Assembly (NCBI GenBank): GCA_945865605.1
Contig: CAMBEL010000014.1
Location: 1-35,277 of the forward strand
Source: Bifidobacterium breve
GTDB taxonomy: Bacteria; Actinomycetota; Acidimicrobiia; IMCC26256; JAENVU01
DNA: 35,277 bases
Direction of reading: 5' to 3'
A program made the position numbers and the translations under genes. Each line of letters begins with the position of its first letter. Within the stretch, counting starts at the first letter, position 1. The notes beneath the pieces were generated by a model, which was not told where the DNA came from, searched no databases, and saw only the letters and a list, made by a program, of their open reading frames with translations. Below, piece after piece: positions 24,669-32,481 of this stretch.

Positions 24669-25684
24669 GAAACATGCCGGAGCGTCCGCTCGAAGGTCTC
24701 ACCTCAGTGAAGATGAAACTTGGTGGGCTAATTGTTGGTGCCGTTGGCATCACGGTTTTTGTGTTCTGGTTCGGTGTCCGGATAGTCGGGCTATGGCCCA
24801 GTATTTCGGGAGCAATCGCCGCGGTTGTTGCGCTTGTTTTCATCCGGTTCTTAGCGCGCGGCATGACGACGCCGCTCCGCGAAATGGCGGTGGCATCGCA
24901 AGCAATGGCACGCGGCGACTATTCGATTCGAGTTTCCGACACAGCCAACGACGAAGTCGGACGCCTTGCGCGCGCATTCAACGGCATGGCAACGGAACTC
25001 GCAGAGACCGACCGCGTTAGGCGAGACCTGGTAGCCAACGTGAGTCACGAGTTGCGAACTCCCCTCACCGCGCTGCAGGCGAACCTCGAGAACATTGTCG
25101 ATGGAGTTGCTACGGCAAGCCCTGAAACGCTAAGCACGATGCTTGCTCAGGTGGAACGTCTCACCCGTCTGGTTGCGCAGTTACTCGACCTTTCGCGCCT
25201 CGAAGCTGGCACCATGCCGCTCAACCGACAGGACTTTGAAATTGAACCGATGCTGGCACACGCTGTGCGTGAGCAGAAGCTCCACGCACCTGGGATAGAG
25301 ATCGCCATGGTGGTCGAAGAACCTCATCTTTCCGCAGATGGTGACCCTGAACGCGTCCATCAAGTCGTAGCGAACCTGCTTGAAAATGCTGTTCGCCACT
25401 CGCCCACCGGTTGCGTTATCGAAGTCCGCGCGCGTCGAAATACCCGTGGCGTCACAATCGAAGTGATAGACGAAGGTGAAGGTATTTCCGAGAAGGACAC
25501 GAGCCGAGTATTCGAACGTTTTTACCGTGCTGACTCAGCGAGAGCAGCTAGTGACGGCGGCGGGGGGCTTGGCCTCTCGATCGCGCGCTGGATCGTCGAT
25601 CTGCACGGTGGAGAGATTCATCCCGAACGCCGAGAGCCCCACGGTTGCCGCATGGTGGTTACCCTGCCGGGTGCCCGAAACTGA
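24665..25684 (+). CDS. Membrane sensor histidine kinase with little extracellular domain
   Basis: 339 aa. Two hydrophobic segments at about residues 18-36 and 43-60 are joined by only a few residues, so no extracellular sensor domain exists. A HAMP region follows (TTPLREMAVASQAMARGDYS), then the phosphoacceptor His128 in NVSHELRTPLTALQ and the ATPase with NLLENAVRHS, DEGEGI and GGGGLGLSIARWIVDLHGG. The signal is probably sensed within the membrane or the cytoplasm. The start overlaps the response-regulator stop (ATGA), so the two form one two-component pair. Confidence 0.9.
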   Translation: MRNMPERPLEGLTSVKMKLGGLIVGAVGITVFVFWFGVRIVGLWPSISGAIAAVVALVFIRFLARGMTTPLREMAVASQAMARGDYSIRVSDTANDEVGRLARAFNGMATELAETDRVRRDLVANVSHELRTPLTALQANLENIVDGVATASPETLSTMLAQVERLTRLVAQLLDLSRLEAGTMPLNRQDFEIEPMLAHAVREQKLHAPGIEIAMVVEEPHLSADGDPERVHQVVANLLENAVRHSPTGCVIEVRARRNTRGVTIEVIDEGEGISEKDTSRVFERFYRADSARAASDGGGGLGLSIARWIVDLHGGEIHPERREPHGCRMVVTLPGARN

Positions 25685-25698
25685 AAACAGGAGTACTA

Positions 25699-26343
25699 AT
25701 GCAACATCTCGCAACAGTCGATGAAGCCTTGAAGCGCATTCGAAGAGGTGAAATGGTTCTCGTCACAGACGACGAAGATAGAGAGAACGAAGGTGACCTC
25801 ACGATGGCCGCGGAGTGGGTCACTCCAGAAGCGATCAACTTCATGTTGCGTTGGGCCCGCGGACTCGTCTGCATGCCCACAGACCCATCGTTTCTAGATC
25901 GCCTGGAGATTCCACCGATGGTTCCGCCAGGACAAGCCGGATGCGACACCGCATTCAGTATCTCTATCGACCACCACGATGCTGGTTCCGGTATCGGAGC
26001 GGCCGACCGCGCGCTCACCATCAAGCGATTCATTGACCCCAACGCGCGCGTCCACGAATTCATCAAACCCGGTCACGTGTTCCCGTTGCGTGCTCGACCA
26101 GATGGAGTGCTCGACCGTCGCGGGCACACTGAGGCGGCTGTCGACCTTGCGCTTCTCGCAGGGCTTGCACCAGTCGCTGTCATTTGCGAGGTACTGCACG
26201 ACGATGGGTCGCCAGCGCGGATGCCATATCTCAAGTTGTTCGCGCAGGAGCATCGTATTGCGATGATCACGGTGGCCCAGATCGTTGAGCACCGCCAGAC
26301 CAACGAGGCGAACGGCACGCGCCGCGCGCCGCTCCTGCTTTAG
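25699..26343 (+). CDS. ribB: 3,4-dihydroxy-2-butanone 4-phosphate synthase
   Basis: 214 aa, single domain. It makes the four-carbon precursor of riboflavin from ribulose 5-phosphate. Motifs: VTDDEDRENEGDLTMAAE (metal and substrate site), FMLRWARGLVCMP, and GHVFPLRARPDGVLDRRGHTEAAVDL split over the C-terminal half. Many actinobacteria have this domain fused to GTP cyclohydrolase II; here it stands alone and ends with the chain DHBP part. The ATG at 25699 has AGGAG 5 nt upstream; the longer frame from 25645 overlaps the kinase and is rejected. It starts 14 nt after the histidine kinase and may share its transcript. Confidence 0.93.
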   Translation: MQHLATVDEALKRIRRGEMVLVTDDEDRENEGDLTMAAEWVTPEAINFMLRWARGLVCMPTDPSFLDRLEIPPMVPPGQAGCDTAFSISIDHHDAGSGIGAADRALTIKRFIDPNARVHEFIKPGHVFPLRARPDGVLDRRGHTEAAVDLALLAGLAPVAVICEVLHDDGSPARMPYLKLFAQEHRIAMITVAQIVEHRQTNEANGTRRAPLLL

Positions 26344-26594
26344 ATTCCCGGATCTTCGCCGATCTCCCGGAGGGCTGCAGACATCGCCGCGCGCATACGT
26401 CGCGCCGTGTCTGGGGCGAGGTACGCGACCAGTCCTCGTCCTGCGGCTCCCCGTTCTTCGAGAGTGATGCTTAGCCTTGGCTCTCCATCATCGGAGGCGT
26501 TTGGATCATCCGACAGCCCAACCATCCAAGACACTGGTGGAAACTCTTCATCCGCAGGGTGATCATCTTGGGCATCATCAATCGATCGGCGCAT
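26340..26594 (-). CDS. Small acidic hypothetical protein
   Basis: 84 aa, not recognised. The first third is rich in Asp and Glu (DDAQDDHPADEE). The rest reads as a compact strand-helix unit: PPVSWMVGLSD, PRLSITLEERG, YLAPDTARRMRAAMSAALREIG. It has no membrane segment or cysteine. The ATG follows TACGCT by exactly 6 nt (26601..26606), like other leaderless starts here, which supports it being real. It is convergent with ribB and the two stops overlap by 4 nt. Confidence 0.6.
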   Translation of the reverse strand: MRRSIDDAQDDHPADEEFPPVSWMVGLSDDPNASDDGEPRLSITLEERGAAGRGLVAYLAPDTARRMRAAMSAALREIGEDPGI

Positions 26595-26600
26595 GCGGTC

Positions 26601-26606
26601 AGCGTA
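26601..26606 (-). promoter_or_regulatory. -10 box (TACGCT) of the small acidic protein gene
   Basis: TACGCT on the minus strand ends 6 nt before the ATG at 26594. It supports this short frame being expressed. Confidence 0.4.
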
Positions 26607-26627
26607 CGCCCAAGACGTAGCGCCACG

Positions 26628-27257
26628 TCAGGTTGTAAGCGAGATGACAAGCAGCGCTTGGGCAACGTGATAGCTCGAAATGACAGCTACCGGTCCCCAC
26701 CTGTGGGGTTGAACGAAACGAGTTTCGCCAATCAAACCGTCCGACGCCATGAACAAAATCGCGCCTGACAGCGCAACGGAGTTGCCGCTCGCCGCGGCGC
26801 TAGCGACCATCACCGCGATGACAACCACATACGCAAATACGGGCACCAGCAACTTGTCGTGTCCATTTCGGCGGATACCGCCAATGAGACGAACGCCCAA
26901 GAGAGCAACAACTAACAAAACCGGAATGGCGAAGATCCAAAGACCGTCGGAATGAAGATTCAGGCCGACGATGTACGCGAGATGGCCGAGAAGAAAAGCA
27001 CCGAGTCCCGCCACGAAAACATCTCGCGGCAACATTAGGAGCACATCTCCGACCAGAGAAAGCACCAATGCAACTACGAACCATGTACGTACGTCAGAGT
27101 GAACTGGATCAAGCGTGCAAGCGACGGCGATCAACAGGATCAAGGTTGCTGGCTTACAGCAATAGATGAGGCGTTGCCTGCCCGTCGCGACTCCGGTCCA
27201 GTTACCGATAGCAACTAACGCGGCGAGCGCGAGGAGAACCCAGGATGCAGTGTTCAC
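26628..27257 (-). CDS. YhhN/TMEM86-family membrane protein (lysoplasmalogenase-like)
   Basis: 209 aa with about eight hydrophobic segments. Family signs are the CKPATLILLI block near residue 35, SLVGDVLLMLPRDVFVAGLGAFLLGHLAYIVGL divided between two helices, and SGAILFMASDGLIG late. Members of this family hydrolyse the vinyl-ether bond of lysoplasmalogens in animals; in bacteria the role is poorly known. The start is GTG at 27257, with CATCGT 6 nt upstream, a weak match to the leaderless -10 pattern. It is divergent from the VOC gene. Confidence 0.8.
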   Translation of the reverse strand: MNTASWVLLALAALVAIGNWTGVATGRQRLIYCCKPATLILLIAVACTLDPVHSDVRTWFVVALVLSLVGDVLLMLPRDVFVAGLGAFLLGHLAYIVGLNLHSDGLWIFAIPVLLVVALLGVRLIGGIRRNGHDKLLVPVFAYVVVIAVMVASAAASGNSVALSGAILFMASDGLIGETRFVQPHRWGPVAVISSYHVAQALLVISLTT

Positions 27258-27310
27258 GATTTCACGATGTTCTGCATCACATCACCATAGGCGGCACTTC
27301 GATTCTCCGG

Positions 27311-27316
27311 TACCCT
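27311..27316 (+). promoter_or_regulatory. -10 box (TACCCT) of the VOC gene
   Basis: TACCCT ends 6 nt before the ATG at 27323, with no ribosome binding site. It lies in the 65-bp gap shared with the divergent YhhN-family gene. Confidence 0.5.
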
Positions 27317-27322
27317 GATGGG

Positions 27323-27850
27323 ATGGCACTGCACCATGTCGCCATCGCTACGCGCGATGCAGATTCCACTCACCGTTTCTATACCGAAGCCATGGGGTTC
27401 AAACTCGCCAAGGTGGAAGTCGCCGACACCGCAACTGGCGGCTGGGCCCGACATCTTTTCTACGACACGGGCGACGGCATGATCGCTTTCTGGGATTTGG
27501 ATGAAGCAAAAATTAATGAGTTTGACCCGGCCATTTCTACGGGTCTCGGACTCCCCATTTGGACAAACCATCTCGCCTTTGTTGCAGCGGACCAAGGCCG
27601 CCTCGATCATGCAAAGAGTCGGTGGATTGCGTTCGGTCTAGATGTCGCAGAGATAGATCACGAATGGTGCGTGAGTATCTACACGACAGATCCGAACGGC
27701 ATCATGGTTGAGTGGTGCTTGACGACGCATGTGTTCGATGCAGCCGACCAAGCGGAAGCGGAAATGCTGCGCGTCGCCAAAGCGCCACCGCTGCGAGAGG
27801 CCAAGGGTGCGACGTTTTTCTTAGCGAATGGCAGCATCATCGCCCCCTGA
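27323..27850 (+). CDS. VOC (glyoxalase/extradiol dioxygenase-fold) protein
   Basis: 175 aa. It has two VOC modules: MALHHVAIATRDADSTHRFY with the first metal-ligand His, and NHLAFVAADQGRL followed by IYTTDPNGIMVEWCL with the late Glu ligand. The fold is that of glyoxalase I, extradiol dioxygenases and fosfomycin-type enzymes; the substrate is not predictable. The ATG at 27323 sits 6 nt after TACCCT and has no ribosome binding site. It is followed on the same strand by an acyl-CoA dehydrogenase with its own GGAGG. Confidence 0.82.
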   Translation: MALHHVAIATRDADSTHRFYTEAMGFKLAKVEVADTATGGWARHLFYDTGDGMIAFWDLDEAKINEFDPAISTGLGLPIWTNHLAFVAADQGRLDHAKSRWIAFGLDVAEIDHEWCVSIYTTDPNGIMVEWCLTTHVFDAADQAEAEMLRVAKAPPLREAKGATFFLANGSIIAP

Positions 27851-27926
27851 GCACGAAACGCACACGAGGTTCGACAGTAGGGTGCTTTGCTCCCGCATCT
27901 GACGGGAATGAATGTCGGAGGATGAC

Positions 27927-29144
27927 ATGGATTTCGCCCTGAGCCAACGCGCAGAAGAACTACGCGAAAGATTGCTCGCGTTCGTTACCGAGACAATCGA
28001 ACCCGCGACACCTACTTACTTCGCGCAGATCGAAGCGTCCGGTGATCCACATTCGTACGCGCCGATCATGGAGGACCTCAAGGCCGAGGCGCGCGCCCGT
28101 GGGCTCTGGAATCTATTTCTGCCCAATGAGCGGTGGGGCGCGGGTTTGACCAATCTCGATTATGCCCCTTTGTGCGAAATCATGGGACGTAGTTTGCTCA
28201 CGTCCGAAGCGACCAACTGCGCCGCGCCCGACACAGGGAACATGGAAATTCTTGCGGAGTTTGGTACGCCTGAACAGCAAGACGCATGGCTCGTCCCACT
28301 AATCGAAGGCGAGATCCGATCTTGTTTCGCAATGACCGAACCGTGGGTTGCAAGCTCGGACGCGACCAACATCCAGAGTCGGATTACCCGTGATGGTGAT
28401 GACTACGTAGTTAATGCGCACAAGTGGTTCACGAGTGGCGCCATGTCGAAGCGTTGCAAGGTCGCCATCCTCATGGGCGTCTCAGACCCTGATGCTGATC
28501 CATACCACCGCCATTCAATGATCCTCGTTCCTATGGATGCTCCAGGCGTCTCCATAGAACGGGCACTCACCGTCTTCGGCCACAGCAGCGGCGGCGGCCA
28601 TGCCGAAACGTTGTTCCAAAACGTACGACTTCCTGCTGGCAATATTTTAGGAGGCGAAGGTAACGGGTTCGCGATGGCACAGGCGCGTTTAGGCCCCGGC
28701 CGCATTCACCACTGCATGCGCGCGATCGGTCTTGCCGAACGGGCCTTGGAACTCACTTGTGCGCGTGTCCAGATGCGAGTCGCATTCGGTTCTCCCCTCG
28801 CAGACCAGGGTGTGATCGGCGCTTCAATCGCCGAGAGCCGCATCATGATCGAGCAAGCAAGGTTGCTCACGATGAAGGCCGCGTGGCTCATGGATACGGT
28901 TGGTAACAAGGGCGCGCGTTTCGAGATTGGCGCCATCAAGGTCGTGGCCGCTCGGACGGCTACGACGGTCATCGACCGGGCAATCCAAGTATTCGGCGGA
29001 GCTGGGGTAAGCCAAGACTGGCCGCTCGCAGACATGTACGCACATGCACGAACGCTGCATCTCGTGGACGGCCCCGACGAGGTGCACATGCGCCAGATCG
29101 CGCGTCGCGAATTGCGGAAGTACGAAGGCTTCCGGCCTAACTAG
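27927..29144 (+). CDS. Acyl-CoA dehydrogenase (ACAD10/11-like)
   Basis: 405 aa. Flavin-binding blocks are [17 protein letters not shown] and [19 protein letters not shown]. Later come [25 protein letters not shown] and [20 protein letters not shown], with the end-of-domain [20 protein letters not shown]. The [11 protein letters not shown] and HHCMRAIG pattern is that of the long ACAD10/ACAD11-like branch rather than of the FadE30/31 enzymes in the steroid cluster. It probably desaturates a fatty or branched acyl-CoA. The ATG at 27927 has GGAGG 5 nt upstream. Its last 8 nt overlap the convergent acyl-CoA synthetase remnant. Confidence 0.9.
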   Translation: MDFALSQRAEELRERLLAFVTETIEPATPTYFAQIEASGDPHSYAPIMEDLKAEARARGLWNLFLPNERWGAGLTNLDYAPLCEIMGRSLLTSEATNCAAPDTGNMEILAEFGTPEQQDAWLVPLIEGEIRSCFAMTEPWVASSDATNIQSRITRDGDDYVVNAHKWFTSGAMSKRCKVAILMGVSDPDADPYHRHSMILVPMDAPGVSIERALTVFGHSSGGGHAETLFQNVRLPAGNILGGEGNGFAMAQARLGPGRIHHCMRAIGLAERALELTCARVQMRVAFGSPLADQGVIGASIAESRIMIEQARLLTMKAAWLMDTVGNKGARFEIGAIKVVAARTATTVIDRAIQVFGGAGVSQDWPLADMYAHARTLHLVDGPDEVHMRQIARRELRKYEGFRPN

Positions 29145-29358
29145 ACAAGATCTCGACATCGAGTTGGCCGTCGCCAAAACCCGCGCACAGAACTTTCTTG
29201 TCGAACTTCCCGACGCTCGTCTTGGGTATCTCGTCTATGAATGCCCATCGTTCTGGAAGTTGCCACTTCGCGATCTTGCTGCCGAGCCTGAACATCATCC
29301 CGATGGTGAGCGGGAAGTTCTGCATCGTGCTTTCGAACATGGTGCTCTCGGGCATCAT
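29137..29358 (-). pseudogene. 3' remnant of an acyl-CoA synthetase (FadD) gene
   Basis: The 73-codon frame encodes KIAKWQLPERWAFIDEIPKT followed by SVGKFDKKVL and GDGQLDVEIL. This is the extreme C-terminus of a long-chain acyl-CoA synthetase, including the conserved lysine region that closes the active site. The preceding residues do not look like FadD, and the adenylate-forming domain is missing: ubiA begins to end only 53 nt upstream, at 29411. No ribosome binding site is seen. It is most simply the tail of a deleted fadD gene, tail-to-tail with an acyl-CoA dehydrogenase. Confidence 0.75.
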
Positions 29359-29410
29359 CCCTCCAAAAAGCGCGACGAATTTGCGCGCCTATCGCACAAA
29401 AACGGTAGGT

Positions 29411-30424
29411 CTACCAACCCAGAATTACGCCGGCGACCATGCCAAGAATAAGAAGCCCGCCCGCGCGTCGAGTCAATAGAAACGAGTGGGGTGCGAACCA
29501 AAGTGGCCACACCGGATTTGGCATTGGCGATTCAGCCGGCTTGGGTTCGCCGTAGGTCTTCCAAACCCGAATGAATATCGGATACGAGAACGCGACGAGA
29601 AGTGTAAACACGGGAAGAATCTGGACAGCGACAAGAATTGCAACAAGCGCGTAGAACGCAATGAACATGGCGCGTGTCACTTGGCGCGCCACATGGTCTC
29701 CAAGAATTACTGGAAGCGTGCGCGTTCCTGCCGGGCCATCCCAAGGAGCCTTATCGATGTGCTTACCCATAAGCACTGTCGTACAAAGGATCGCGTAAGG
29801 AAGAGATGCGGCAATCACTGCCCATGTAATCGAACCTGTGGCTGCGAAGTAGACGCCACCGACCATTAGCGGTCCCCACACCACGACCACGGTGGGCTCC
29901 CCCAAACCGTGCTTCTTCAATCGAAGTGGCGGTGCTGTATATGCGACCGACAGGAAGAACCCGCCCAACGCGAAGGCAACGATTGGCCAACCGCGTTCGG
30001 CTGTTAGATAAATCATGATTGCAAGGCACGCAATGTTGACTATGAGTCCGTACATCGCGAGACGATTGCGTGTGAGCGCTCCCGAAATCACTGGATGCGG
30101 TGAATAGAGGTTGCGGGGGTAGTCGGCAGTGTCGGTTCCAACTTCAAGATCGAAGAGGTCGTTCATGATGTTGTTGGCCATATGCGAAAGCACAAGACCG
30201 AAAGCGGCTGCGGCGAAGTACAACCAATTGACGCTTTCGTCCATGAACACAGCAAGGAGACCCGCAAGGCCAGCAGAGACAAGCGTCATCGGCAGCACAC
30301 CAGCACGCGTGATCCAGAGCCACTTTGTGATCGGGTCTAGATCACCCTCGGGAGGATTGGTCGTCGCAAGCACGTAGAGCCAACGCTTCGGCAGACTCAT
30401 ACGTCGCGCAGAAACATCGGTCAC
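29411..30424 (-). CDS. UbiA-family prenyltransferase
   Basis: 337 aa, polytopic. The first Asp motif is NNIMNDLFDLEVGTD. The second aspartate-rich loop is GKHIDKAPWDGPAGTRTLP, and YTAPPLRLKKHGLGE lies between them. These bind Mg-prenyl diphosphate. Members attach prenyl chains to aromatic or quinone precursors such as 1,4-dihydroxy-2-naphthoate; which one is not clear here. I chose GTG 30424 because TAGCCT lies 7 nt upstream; ATG 30400 and TTG 30442 are alternatives. Together with the DUF308 gene downstream in coordinates it follows the membrane-protein run on the minus strand. Confidence 0.87.
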   Translation of the reverse strand: MTDVSARRMSLPKRWLYVLATTNPPEGDLDPITKWLWITRAGVLPMTLVSAGLAGLLAVFMDESVNWLYFAAAAFGLVLSHMANNIMNDLFDLEVGTDTADYPRNLYSPHPVISGALTRNRLAMYGLIVNIACLAIMIYLTAERGWPIVAFALGGFFLSVAYTAPPLRLKKHGLGEPTVVVVWGPLMVGGVYFAATGSITWAVIAASLPYAILCTTVLMGKHIDKAPWDGPAGTRTLPVILGDHVARQVTRAMFIAFYALVAILVAVQILPVFTLLVAFSYPIFIRVWKTYGEPKPAESPMPNPVWPLWFAPHSFLLTRRAGGLLILGMVAGVILGW

Positions 30425-30431
30425 GCGCTTG

Positions 30432-30437
30432 AGGCTA
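30432..30437 (-). promoter_or_regulatory. -10 box (TAGCCT) of the UbiA-family gene
   Basis: TAGCCT on the minus strand ends 7 nt before the chosen GTG start. It is what favours that start over the neighbouring ATG and TTG. Confidence 0.4.
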
Positions 30438-30478
30438 GCCAAATATCCTGCGCATCAGGCAATCGCCGCGATGATCGG

Positions 30479-31051
30479 TTAGGGAGCGGAAACCTCGATA
30501 ACGGCAATGGCGTCGGGACCATTCTTTATCTGGAATGAGAGCACAATCTGCACTATTCCGGAGATGATCGCCTCGCAACCGATCAGGAAAAGAATCACGT
30601 ACGCGGTTGCGGAGGGCCACACAAGGATTGCGATCGCTATCGCGGTCTCGATCAATCCACCTAGGAGGCGCCACCCCCACCCAGCATCACGGAGCCATAC
30701 CGATGCGATTGTGCGGCCGATGCCGCCCAGCAGCATCGCTATTCCAATAACAACCGCAATCACGAGCGGAGTTACTCCAGGCCAGGAGATAACGACCACT
30801 CCGCCAGCGATGAGCACGATACCGATTACAACGGCAAGGGCACGCGAACGGCCGGTGCGTCCCCCCGCGAAGGCCTCTACCAGGCCCTCAAAGATCAGGA
30901 ACAAGCCGACGATCCATGCAAGGATCTCCGCTCCTTTTGCTACGTCGAAGAGCAACACGAGGCCGAACGCAAGCGAAGTCAGGCCCGTTACGAGCACGAT
31001 CCACCAGTAGCGAGCGGTTTCAACAACGGTTGTTTGAACGGAAGGCTGCAT
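30479..31051 (-). CDS. HdeD/DUF308-family membrane protein
   Basis: 190 aa made of about six hydrophobic helices in three internally related pairs: WWIVLVTGLTSLAFGLVLLF, ILAWIVGLFLIFEGL, ALAVVIGIVLIAGGVVVI and so on, with WGWRLLGGLIETAIAIAILVW near the end. This is the repeated HdeD pattern; E. coli HdeD is linked to acid resistance, but the role in actinobacteria is unknown. TATCAT lies 7 nt before the ATG (31059..31064), inside a GATAAC...GTTATC inverted repeat (31061..31085). Confidence 0.82.
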   Translation of the reverse strand: MQPSVQTTVVETARYWWIVLVTGLTSLAFGLVLLFDVAKGAEILAWIVGLFLIFEGLVEAFAGGRTGRSRALAVVIGIVLIAGGVVVISWPGVTPLVIAVVIGIAMLLGGIGRTIASVWLRDAGWGWRLLGGLIETAIAIAILVWPSATAYVILFLIGCEAIISGIVQIVLSFQIKNGPDAIAVIEVSAP

Positions 31052-31058
31052 ATCCTTG

Positions 31059-31064
31059 ATGATA
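31059..31064 (-). promoter_or_regulatory. -10 box (TATCAT) of the HdeD-like gene
   Basis: TATCAT on the minus strand ends 7 nt before the ATG. It overlaps one arm of a GATAAC/GTTATC inverted repeat (31061..31066 and 31080..31085). The same 60-bp gap also holds the palindrome CCTATATAGG at 31091..31100. Confidence 0.5.
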
Positions 31065-31111
31065 ACGCCGCGCGCCTCAGTTATCGCGTACCTATATAGG
31101 CCTGCAGATAC

Positions 31112-31594
31112 TCAGCTATCTGAGGACCAGTCATAGATGACTGCCGTGCGCAACAAAATGTCGTGCAACCCCGAGTTGGATCTGCTCACGAGACTCCATA
31201 GAAGTACCCAAGGCCAGAAAGTGGAGCAAACCAACGCACGGAAAAACCCGCGTCGAGCTCCGAGTTCTGAACCGTCCAAGCGGACGACTCGCAACCCCAC
31301 GACACTTTTGCCGATCGTTCTCCCATTGCCGCCCCATCCAATCGTCAGATAGATGACGAGGATCAGCCATCCCAACCCCAATGACAGCGTGAACTTCGGC
31401 GGGTCAATGGAAAAACTTCCACTCGTGATGATCCATCGCGCTAGTTCAATCCCAAAGAGGATGCCTGAATAAATAGCGACGACGACTACCCAGTCGATTG
31501 CATCGGCCAACACCCTGCTGACAAAACCGGCCCGGCTTCGTTGAAGCGCGCGTGCTTGATCGTTTCGGATTGTCGAACGCAGCGGCTCGGTCAT
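31112..31594 (-). CDS. RDD-family membrane protein
   Basis: 160 aa. The name-giving RDD-type segment is RAGFVSRVLADAIDWVVVVA (first helix), followed by a second helix LSLGLGWLILVIYLTIGW, the conserved GRTIGKSVVGLRVVRLDG and a final hydrophobic pair with LHDILLRTAVIY. RDD proteins are small integral membrane proteins, some proposed as ion transporters. It is the last gene of a three-gene operon; its ATG overlaps the stop of the repeat protein (31591..31594). Alternative small hairpins (CAGATA/TATCTG at 31105..31122) surround its stop codon. Confidence 0.88.
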   Translation of the reverse strand: MTEPLRSTIRNDQARALQRSRAGFVSRVLADAIDWVVVVAIYSGILFGIELARWIITSGSFSIDPPKFTLSLGLGWLILVIYLTIGWGGNGRTIGKSVVGLRVVRLDGSELGARRGFFRALVCSTFWPWVLLWSLVSRSNSGLHDILLRTAVIYDWSSDS

Positions 31595-32481
31595 GGCTTG
31601 GCTATCTCGTCGCTGGTCTCTTGAGGTAGCGACAAGTCACGAGCCTTCTTGCGAAACAAAACTTTGTCCGAAACGCGAGCGATGAATGAGTCGACCTTCA
31701 TCGCAGTAACACGGCCGCCATCGACGATGCCCCCCGTAATCGAACCGGTCGACTCTCGAACGATCGCTCCGATATCCACTTGATCGAGAACCCGGGTAAC
31801 CACCGGGCCAAGATCGATTCGATCGACTATTGCTCCTACATCGACGCGCCCGACGATCGCATCAATATCCACGCGATCCAACAACGCTGGAATATCCACA
31901 CGCGCCACGATCGCATCCACATCTACCCGCAGCAATAACGCATCGATGTCGATGGTCGCCACGATTGCATCTATTGGTACTTGCTCGACTAACTCGGTCA
32001 GGTCCAATTTCTCCACCACGGCTGTCGCCACCTCAGGAGCAAGTCGGCGCACAAACTCAGCCAGCAATGCCCGGCTGCGCATCTGCTCGGCCTCGCCACG
32101 ATCTGCCCAACGCGCGAGATACCCCTCTACATCTCGCAGTGGAACACCAATCAATGGGGCACGTGAGGCGAGACTTGACGTCGTAATGGCTACCCGTTCA
32201 CCTACGGACGTGGCGCGCAACAACTGCCTTTGTGCTGCAACACCAAACCCAACCAGAGCACCAGGTAAATAACTAAAGATGCTCGGTGATGAGTGAGATT
32301 CCTCGCCGGGTTCAGCCGGTACGAAACGCTCTATCGCATCAACACTCGCTGTCGCTGCGACGCTCATCGCTCCAAGGCATAGATCAGTGATGCGGCGAAC
32401 GAGATTCGTCATCCCAAGCAATTGAGGATCAACGGTTACACCGTCAACCGGCTCAGAAATTTCGATCATGTCAACTGTCAT
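31591..32481 (-). CDS. Nonapeptide-repeat protein of unknown function
   Basis: 296 aa. Residues 160-231 are eight uninterrupted nine-residue units with consensus D-[IVL]-x-A-[IL]-[VL]-x-R-[VI], for example DVDAIVARV, DIDAIVGRV and DVGAIVDRI. A ninth copy follows after four residues (236-244). The N-terminal half has one mildly hydrophobic stretch (SYLPGALVGFGVAAQ) but no signal peptide, and the C-terminus is charged (RKKARD). Regular hydrophobics at positions 2, 5, 6 and 9 suggest a solenoid or an amphipathic surface lying on a membrane. Similar repeats occur beside RDD proteins in other actinobacteria as far as I recall. It is coupled on both sides by ATGA overlaps. Confidence 0.8.
   Translation of the reverse strand: MTVDMIEISEPVDGVTVDPQLLGMTNLVRRITDLCLGAMSVAATASVDAIERFVPAEPGEESHSSPSIFSYLPGALVGFGVAAQRQLLRATSVGERVAITTSSLASRAPLIGVPLRDVEGYLARWADRGEAEQMRSRALLAEFVRRLAPEVATAVVEKLDLTELVEQVPIDAIVATIDIDALLLRVDVDAIVARVDIPALLDRVDIDAIVGRVDVGAIVDRIDLGPVVTRVLDQVDIGAIVRESTGSITGGIVDGGRVTAMKVDSFIARVSDKVLFRKKARDLSLPQETSDEIAKP
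31750..32004 (-). repeat. Degenerate 27-bp tandem repeats encoding nonapeptides
   Basis: Eight contiguous 27-bp units (31789..32004) plus a detached ninth (31750..31776) encode the nine-residue repeats. Recurrent DNA words such as GATCGCATC and ATATCCAC on the plus strand show the period. The units differ at many synonymous sites, so the array is old rather than newly expanded. Confidence 0.75.
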
